Below are positions 1-4,833 of a DNA stretch of 6,109 bases, piece after piece. Under the pieces are notes generated by a model. It worked only from the letters and a program-made list of their open reading frames with translations, searched no databases and was not told where the DNA came from. The translations under genes and the position numbers were made by a program. Position 1 is the stretch's first letter; every line of letters starts with the position of its first letter. This DNA is from Candidatus Odinarchaeota archaeon. GTDB taxonomy: Archaea > Asgardarchaeota > Baldrarchaeia > Baldrarchaeales > DXJG01. Location: positions 1 through 6,109 of the forward strand of contig JAGGSW010000074.1 of NCBI GenBank assembly GCA_021158895.1, read 5' to 3'.

Positions 1-132
1 TTATATTACTGGTACAAGCGTTTTTTTGTCTAAAATATGAATATATCACATTAAATTATTGACATTTCATACATTTCTGAAATTTTCAGTTTCTCAGGAT
101 ACAAAGAGGAACATTAATAACCTTTTCAAGGA

Positions 133-141
133 ATTTTAAAG
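133..141 (+). promoter_or_regulatory. Possible archaeal TATA box of the small membrane-protein gene
   Basis: The sequence AATTTTAAAG contains a TTTTAAA core at 134-140. A start of transcription about 25 nt downstream (around 160-165) would give a short leader that just includes the GGAGGGG ribosome site at 167-173. The spacing is good, but the region is so AT-rich that similar boxes occur by chance, and I see no convincing BRE in front of it. This is inference from position and composition only. Confidence 0.3.
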
Positions 142-166
142 TAGTAAATATTTTATGAGTTGGCTT

Positions 167-173
167 GGAGGGG
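167..173 (+). promoter_or_regulatory. Strong Shine-Dalgarno site that decides the TTG start at 181
   Basis: GGAGGGG lies 7 nt before TTG 181-183. It pairs well with the CCUCC core at the 3' end of archaeal 16S rRNA. The in-frame TTG at 160 lies upstream of this site and so cannot be served by it, which is why the gene is started at 181. Confidence 0.6.
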
Positions 174-180
174 TTATAAA

Positions 181-390
181 TTGAGTATAGGAATTCTTTT
201 GAACGTTTTTGCAAGATATCCATTTATTGTTCTTGCCTGTTTACTATTAGGCGGAGGAATTCTACTTGGAGTAACTGGCTTAATCACCGGGATACAGCTG
301 TTTAATCTGCTTTCCGTTGTTCTAATAGTCTGCGGTCTGACTGTAGTCCTCGTAAAAATTCTCCTGAAGTTAGGTTACCAAAAGAGTTGA
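181..390 (+). CDS. Small two-helix membrane protein, function unknown
   Basis: A 69-residue hydrophobic protein that I do not recognise. Two membrane segments are visible: about residues 13-38 (glycine-rich, with a GGGILLG stretch that could pack helices) and about 41-64 (Leu/Val-rich, one Cys). Arg12 precedes the first helix and Lys59, Lys63 and Lys68 lie at the end of or after the second, so by the positive-inside rule both ends should face the cytoplasm, giving a hairpin. The start is TTG, chosen because GGAGGGG sits 7 nt upstream; an in-frame TTG at 160 would add seven residues but lies before that ribosome site. It is separated from the repair operon by 321 bp, so co-transcription is uncertain. 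It could be a genuine small protein of the membrane or, less likely, a chance hydrophobic frame. The strong ribosome site is the best argument that it is real. Confidence 0.6.
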   Translation: MSIGILLNVFARYPFIVLACLLLGGGILLGVTGLITGIQLFNLLSVVLIVCGLTVVLVKILLKLGYQKS

Positions 391-486
391 TATTCATCAT
401 TCGGAGCACTGCAGGCAACTTATTTTATGTTCAACTTCAAAAGTTTCAAACCCTTACATGAAACAATTTATTGTGAATTTCACGGC

Positions 487-496
487 TGCAGCTGCA
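487..496. repeat. Perfect 10-bp palindrome TGCAGCTGCA
   Basis: TGCAGCTGCA is identical to its reverse complement and is the most GC-rich spot in the intergenic gap. It lies about 220 bp before the nurA start, which is far for an archaeal operator of that gene, and 97 bp after the stop of the small membrane-protein gene. It could be a protein-binding site or chance. Confidence 0.4.
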
Positions 497-662
497 TTAA
501 GCAATATTTTATCTTCAAAAACATAAAACAAATAAAAATAGAATTATAAACCTGATAATATGTCGGCACTTTAACCAATAAAATGTTTTATTACAGTCTT
601 ATAAAACTAAGTTATTGCATCTATACAATCAATTCTATTTGGCGGGTTTAGTCACATTACCC

Positions 663-690
663 ACATATATTTTTGAGTATCTTTAAAAAT
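663..690 (+). promoter_or_regulatory. Candidate promoter of the nurA-herA-mre11-rad50 operon
   Basis: Two TATA-like elements are close together: ATATATTTT at 665-673 and TTTAAAAAT at 682-690. From the first, transcription would begin near 692-695, just before the GAGGA ribosome site at 696-700. From the second it would begin around 710, giving a nearly leaderless message starting at the ATG at 712. The first option agrees better with the presence of a ribosome site. This is a judgement from spacing only; the AT-richness makes false boxes likely. Confidence 0.35.
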
Positions 691-711
691 AAGCAGAGGA
701 ATTGTTAAATT

Positions 712-2052
712 ATGCCACGGTTCTTAGATTTATTTCTCTATGAAATCCGTCAAAGCAAAGACAAAATAAAGAAACTTTTAACAATTTCAAAAGACAAACT
801 TCAGCTATATGAAAGTCTTTTCCCTAAATACTGGAATTCCCTTCCCGATATTCAATATTTTAAGGGAGAGGTTTTCGCCGTGGACAGTAGCGACGGCATT
901 ATTGAATATAGGGATGGCGTAATTATTCATGTTTGCCGAGCATTAGCGTTGTCAAATACTCGTAAAGAATGTAGGGAATTAAAAGTAAACATCTTTTACG
1001 ATCCGAGGAAAAGAAACGATCTTGTAATTTTTAGAAGTCGAATGAGAGAGCACCTAGAACATTTAGTTTCCCTAAAATGTTTAAACAACTACAATGAAGA
1101 TTTAAATAGCCGAGTATTGTTTTTAGACGGTTCCCTCTACGGTAGAATGTCACATGTACCAAAAGACTCAGAAATACCTGGTTATCAATCTTTCATGTTA
1201 GATTACATAGAAACTTACAGCAACTTTCTCAAAAAATCTAAGGAGAAAAACATACCAATAATAGGTGTAAGCAAAGATTCGAGATCAAGACTTTTAGGAA
1301 GAATCCTACTTACACATAAACTAAAAAACTATCTTACATGTAGCTCATTAAACTCTGAAACGGAAACAGCAATATTGTCTAGCTGGAGTGAAATTTGGAA
1401 AAGACCTAGAAACGCTTTGAGGAAAATAGAAAAACTTTCAAAAGAAACCACAATACCCTCTGAAATCAAAGAAGTTTTCAAAGAGGCTTTAACCTCGAGA
1501 CCAGACATACAAATCATATCTAGTCTCATAAAAGAACCGGGATACACAACTCCACTTATTTTAGGAATACCAACACCTGCTCTCGACCCGCTACTATATG
1601 CTTTCGAGAGCGGAACCTTAGAAACCTACATTGAAAACAATTTTTCGAAAACTCTAGTCGAAGAAGGAGAAGAAATAGTAGAAAAAGCCAAAAAAATTTT
1701 ACTAAAAATATTCGAATACCCCGCAATCTACATGTTCTATTACATCCCAGGAAAAAACGAAATTCCACTGCGAATAGATGTTCCCGGCTGGACACTTGGA
1801 TTCAACTATCACATGGATGACGTAAAAAGCTACGAGACCCTTTACTCCGAGAATAAACTTGAATGGATACTAAACATGTTAAATAGTTTTTATGCTGGAC
1901 CAAAACACTACAACGTTTTATTAGAAGAGGTTGACCTGAAAGTTAAGCTCAAACAAAGAGATCTTATAACCATTTATGAATCAGCCTTAATGAAAGAGCT
2001 TAAAATGTTGATAGAACATACGAGGGATGTAAGACGTGTCAAATACCCGTAG
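712..2052 (+). CDS. nurA: NurA 5'-3' nuclease of the HerA-NurA DNA end-resection complex
   Basis: NurA is an archaeal RNase H-fold nuclease that, threaded through or docked on the HerA ring, degrades 5' strands at DNA breaks to leave 3' single strands for RadA. At 446 residues it has about the length of Pyrococcus-type NurA. The family hallmark is plain near the N-terminus: FAVDSSDG with Asp58 at the metal-binding position. Further recognisable parts are a second acidic site in LFLDGSLYG (Asp139), the GVSKDSRSRLL motif (185-195), the IPLRIDVPGW strand (351-360) and a C-terminal EEVDLKVKL motif (405-413) that matches the family's AD/AH-type block, with Asp408 in the key place. Glu113 or Glu116 may be the third metal ligand. 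It starts at ATG 712 with GAGGA 11 nt upstream, a slightly long spacing. It is the first gene of the operon and its end overlaps herA by 17 nt. Isoleucine codon choice differs between its first 160 codons (mostly ATT) and the rest (mostly ATA). Confidence 0.94.
   Translation: MPRFLDLFLYEIRQSKDKIKKLLTISKDKLQLYESLFPKYWNSLPDIQYFKGEVFAVDSSDGIIEYRDGVIIHVCRALALSNTRKECRELKVNIFYDPRKRNDLVIFRSRMREHLEHLVSLKCLNNYNEDLNSRVLFLDGSLYGRMSHVPKDSEIPGYQSFMLDYIETYSNFLKKSKEKNIPIIGVSKDSRSRLLGRILLTHKLKNYLTCSSLNSETETAILSSWSEIWKRPRNALRKIEKLSKETTIPSEIKEVFKEALTSRPDIQIISSLIKEPGYTTPLILGIPTPALDPLLYAFESGTLETYIENNFSKTLVEEGEEIVEKAKKILLKIFEYPAIYMFYYIPGKNEIPLRIDVPGWTLGFNYHMDDVKSYETLYSENKLEWILNMLNSFYAGPKHYNVLLEEVDLKVKLKQRDLITIYESALMKELKMLIEHTRDVRRVKYP
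2022..2026 (+). promoter_or_regulatory. Ribosome site for herA inside the end of nurA
   Basis: GAGGG lies 9 nt before the GTG at 2036. An in-frame TAA at 2030-2032 closes the herA frame directly upstream, so GTG 2036 is the earliest possible start and this site is the one that fits it. The location within nurA suggests translational coupling of the two partner proteins. Confidence 0.6.
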
Positions 2053-3667
2053 TCTCAAACTTCTCGGAAGAATAGTTGGAGAAGCGTCCCCAACAGAATT
2101 CCTTTTCGTAGCAGACAAAGAAAACCACCCACCAAAATTCGAATACGTCATAGTTTACTCAAAAGAAGACGTAGGAGGAACCGTACAAGAAGTACAGGTA
2201 CTGGCACAAGTAACAGGAGTAATATCGAGAAGCACATCCTACAACATAGATTTAGATCTTGAAGCCCTAGAGAGAATGTTCCACGCAGGGGTAGAAGATG
2301 TTAACGTAATTTGTCAAGCAAGAACCTTAGGATACATGGCTGAAATCAACGGAAAGAAGGAAATTTTGATACCGAGAAGAGCAATATACCCGGGAAACGA
2401 AGTTTACCTAGCACCAGACGAACTAGTACAAGAATTCTTCTCGTACTCCGAAGAAGAGGGACTACACATAGGCTACCTAATATCGAGAAGCACAATACCA
2501 GTTCACATATCAGTTAACGGCTTCAAAAGGCATCTAGCAATATTAGCGCAAACAGGAGCGGGAAAATCGTATACAGTAGGCGTACTCGCAGAAGAACTCT
2601 TAGCGAAAGGAGCCACGATAATAATCATTGACCCCCATGCAGACTACGTTTTCCTAAGCAGAAAACCTGATGGAACAAGATACGAATATGCTGATAGAAT
2701 TAAAATTTTCAGAAACCCCAGCAGCACGGGAAGATATTCTAAAGAGGAACTAGACAACGTATACGACTACACGATTAGGTTCTCCGATTTAACGGACGAG
2801 GAAATCTGTGAAATCTTAGAGATACCTGAAAAATGGACAAACATCAAAGCAATAATATCAGAAGCGCTCAGCGAACTAAAAGAAGAAAAAAGAGGAGACT
2901 ACACGTATAAGGACCTTGTAAGCAAACTTGAAGAAATAGCTAAAAGCGGAAATAAAAAGAAAGCACCTCATGCTTTCAACGCCTTAAAACATGTTAGAAA
3001 ACTTGAAAAACTAAAGGTTTTCGGAGAAGAAACCACGTCAATAAAAGAAATGTTAAAACCGGTTCAACTGTCAGTCATAGATCTCTCCGGCTTAAATGAT
3101 GCAAGCATGGACTACATTACATATCGCATTTTAAACAGCTGCTACAACGAAGTGTCAAGTGGAAACTTCCAGTACCCAATCTTCGTAATAATAGAAGAAG
3201 CCCACAAATTCATACCTAGAAAAAGAGAAGGACGAAGAATGTCCAGAGAAATAATAAATGTTATTGCAGCTGAAGGAAGAAAATTCGGAATATTCATGAC
3301 TCTAATAAGTCAAAGACCTTCAAAAGTAGATCCAGACGCCCTAAGCCAATGCAACAGTCAAATAATACTTCGAGTATCAAACCCCATGGATCAAAGAGCA
3401 ATAATGGAGTCAAGTGAAAGACTAAGCGAATCTCTGCTCAGAGATCTCCCAGGTTTAAACGTAGGGGAAGCAATAATAGTAGGCGAAGTAACAAAGGTTC
3501 CAGTAATGGTTAAAATAAGGAGCAGACGTACAAGAGAAGGAGGAGCAGACATAGATATTTTAACAAAACTGAAACAGGCGAGAGAAGAAGCAAAAATCCT
3601 ACAAGAAATAGAAGAAACCCAAGAGAAAACCGTGGTTCAAGAGGGTACAATGTACTCAGAGGTGTAA
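2036..3667 (+). CDS. herA: HerA hexameric DNA translocase ATPase
   Basis: HerA is a FtsK/VirB4-like ring ATPase that pumps duplex DNA and powers the NurA nuclease during break resection, in functional concert with Mre11-Rad50. The 543-residue protein has the normal length. In order: an N-terminal HAS-barrel domain (about 1-130) that binds NurA; the RecA-like core with Walker A QTGAGKS at 172-178 (Lys177); DPHADY at 199-204; a helical insertion rich in Lys and Glu (about 235-345); Walker B FVIIEEAH at 383-390 (Glu387/Glu388); LISQRPSKVD with Gln426 and Arg427; and SNPMDQRAI (448-456), with Arg446 just before it, in the region where the arginine-finger and sensor residues lie in this family. 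The tail beyond 510 is charged and probably flexible. The start is GTG, fixed by an in-frame stop only one codon upstream. It overlaps nurA by 17 nt and ends 2 nt before mre11. Nothing essential appears to be missing. Confidence 0.96.
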   Translation: MSNTRSLKLLGRIVGEASPTEFLFVADKENHPPKFEYVIVYSKEDVGGTVQEVQVLAQVTGVISRSTSYNIDLDLEALERMFHAGVEDVNVICQARTLGYMAEINGKKEILIPRRAIYPGNEVYLAPDELVQEFFSYSEEEGLHIGYLISRSTIPVHISVNGFKRHLAILAQTGAGKSYTVGVLAEELLAKGATIIIIDPHADYVFLSRKPDGTRYEYADRIKIFRNPSSTGRYSKEELDNVYDYTIRFSDLTDEEICEILEIPEKWTNIKAIISEALSELKEEKRGDYTYKDLVSKLEEIAKSGNKKKAPHAFNALKHVRKLEKLKVFGEETTSIKEMLKPVQLSVIDLSGLNDASMDYITYRILNSCYNEVSSGNFQYPIFVIIEEAHKFIPRKREGRRMSREIINVIAAEGRKFGIFMTLISQRPSKVDPDALSQCNSQIILRVSNPMDQRAIMESSERLSESLLRDLPGLNVGEAIIVGEVTKVPVMVKIRSRRTREGGADIDILTKLKQAREEAKILQEIEETQEKTVVQEGTMYSEV

Positions 3668-3669
3668 CA

Positions 3670-4833
3670 ATGTCAACAATAAAAATATTGCACACAGCGG
3701 ACAACCACTTAGATCCAGCCTTAACCATGTATCGACATAAAATAAACGAGAGAAGAAAAGATTTTTGGAACGCCTTCAAATACGTCTTAGACTACGCAGA
3801 TAAAACAAAACCAGACCTATTCCTAATATCAGGAGACCTATACGACAGAGTAAACCCTAGAAACCCGCCGAGAACACACATCCTAAAACATTTTCGGCAC
3901 CTACATAACAAAGGAACAAAAATATTCTTAGTAGGAGGACATCATGATACCCCACGTTCAGTTGAGGAAGGGGCTTCACCTCTAGATGAACTTGCAGCCT
4001 CAGGATACGTAACATACCTAGCGGGAGTAATTAAACCCGCAATAGAACACGTAAAAATAAACGACTTAGATGTCTGCATATCAGGTTTAACCTACAACTT
4101 CAATCTAGCCCCGGGAGAAGATCCGTTAAGAAAATCTAAACCTGGAGTAGAGGGAGACATCAACATACTAATGCTACACTACACAATCCAGGAATTCGCA
4201 TCTTACATAGTAAATGAGCCACTAGTAAGACTCTCAAACATACCAAGTGAAATAAACTATGTAGCAGCGGGACACATACATGAACATAAAGAAAAGCAGC
4301 GAAACAGAACCCTCGTAGCTTATCCTGGAAGCACCGAGCGAAGAAGCTTCATAGAAGAAAAAACAGAGAAAAAGGGCTTCTTATGGATAGAGTTAAATCA
4401 GGAAAAAATAGTAAACAAAGAGTTTATCGAAGTACCTACAAGACCAATGAAAACCTTAACCTACCATCTCACACCAAACACGTTAAGCCCAACAACAGAA
4501 ATAATATCATACGCTTTACAACATAGAGACCCAGAACTCATTTTAAGGCTGCAAATAACTGGAAAAGTACCTTTACACACCTTAACAAAATATCAAAGAA
4601 ACGAAATACTAAGAAGACTGTTAGATCACTTCTTTTTCGTTATAATAGACGATAGAGATCTCATATACAAGGCTGAGAAATTTGAAACAGTAGGAAGATT
4701 AACACCGCTTAAAGCCTTCACAGACTGCATGAATCAACTAATACAAAAAGAAAACAACCCACAGCGGCGAAGAATACTTGAATTAGCAAAGAAAATAGGC
4801 GTAGAAAAACTTGAAGAGGCGGGGGCATGGTGA
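3670..4833 (+). CDS. mre11: Mre11 nuclease subunit of the Mre11-Rad50 complex, with altered motif III
   Basis: Mre11 is the Mn-dependent calcineurin-like phosphoesterase that, with Rad50, senses and trims DNA ends. At 387 residues it matches crenarchaeal Mre11. Conserved motifs are in order: HTADNHLD (8-15; Asp11, His13), GDLYDR (55-60; Asp56), GGHHDTP (89-95; His92, Asp93), LMLHYT (167-172; His170) and GHIH (201-204). Motif III is unusual: the near-invariant Asn of GNHD, a bridging metal ligand, is His91 here, while the catalytic His92 is kept. A capping domain follows (about 255-345), and the C-terminal 40 residues form charged helices of the kind that grip the base of the Rad50 coiled coil. 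The start is ATG with GAGGTG 5 nt upstream (3659-3664), beginning 2 nt after the herA stop. Its last 7 nt overlap the Rad50 start. The Asn-to-His change could alter metal preference or lower activity; His can still bind metal, so I do not call it inactive. Confidence 0.95.
   Translation: MSTIKILHTADNHLDPALTMYRHKINERRKDFWNAFKYVLDYADKTKPDLFLISGDLYDRVNPRNPPRTHILKHFRHLHNKGTKIFLVGGHHDTPRSVEEGASPLDELAASGYVTYLAGVIKPAIEHVKINDLDVCISGLTYNFNLAPGEDPLRKSKPGVEGDINILMLHYTIQEFASYIVNEPLVRLSNIPSEINYVAAGHIHEHKEKQRNRTLVAYPGSTERRSFIEEKTEKKGFLWIELNQEKIVNKEFIEVPTRPMKTLTYHLTPNTLSPTTEIISYALQHRDPELILRLQITGKVPLHTLTKYQRNEILRRLLDHFFFVIIDDRDLIYKAEKFETVGRLTPLKAFTDCMNQLIQKENNPQRRRILELAKKIGVEKLEEAGAW
4816..4819 (+). promoter_or_regulatory. 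Ribosome site for the rad50-like gene inside mre11
   Basis: GAGG, followed by a further G-run, ends 7 nt before ATG 4827. It sits within the final codons of mre11, so the two subunits are probably made by coupled translation. It supports ATG 4827 rather than the adjacent GTG at 4830. Confidence 0.55.

Larger units (their letters stand above)
1..180. other. AT-rich upstream region, no supported gene
   Basis: I find no complete gene here. Frame 1 is open from the window edge to a TAA at 31-33 and would end in LYYWYKRFFV; frame 3 is open to a TGA at 60-62. Either could be the tail of a gene lying outside the window, but neither can be supported from so few codons. A run of seven T at 21-27 is the kind of oligo-T tract that can end archaeal transcripts, so the upstream transcription unit may stop here. 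The right part (about 128-180) holds the likely promoter and ribosome site of the small gene that begins at 181. Confidence 0.5.
391..711. other. 321-bp AT-rich intergenic region
   Basis: I see no convincing protein gene, tRNA or box C/D RNA on either strand. The region holds a perfect 10-bp palindrome, TGCAGCTGCA, at 487-496, which stands out from the AT-rich surroundings, and a short ACAA-TTTA-TTGT dyad at about 464-475. The last 50 bases hold candidate TATA elements and the ribosome site of nurA. A 40-codon frame at 427-549 (ATG to TAA) has no ribosome site and is not called as a gene. The likely role is the promoter and control region of the downstream repair operon. Confidence 0.55.

Noticed and set aside
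160..180. Start of the small membrane protein at TTG 160, seven residues earlier.
   Set aside because: The strong GGAGGGG site at 167-173 lies inside that extension and is placed to serve TTG 181.
427..549. A 40-codon plus-strand frame in the intergenic gap with a CEFHGCSC cluster.
   Set aside because: No ribosome site, low-complexity Lys/Ile/Phe composition and no recognisable family; it reads like chance coding in AT-rich DNA.
391..711. A tRNA, CRISPR repeat or box C/D RNA in the gap. A TGATGA-like C box is visible on the minus strand at about 393-398.
   Set aside because: No matching D box (CTGA) within the usual distance on that strand, no cloverleaf and no direct repeats.
1329..1795. 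Two minus-strand open frames of 72 and 79 codons within nurA.
   Set aside because: They are antisense shadows of an A-rich coding strand, giving Leu/Phe-rich products with no motif or ribosome site.
2027..2032. A minimal start-stop element, ATG-TAA, just before the herA GTG.
   Set aside because: It directly abuts the GAGGG site with no spacing, so it would not be recognised as a start; it is most likely chance, although it does close the herA frame upstream.
3510..3779. A minus-strand frame of 89 codons across the herA-mre11 junction.
   Set aside because: It is antisense to the HerA tail and the Mre11 N-terminus, both of which are strongly supported on the plus strand.
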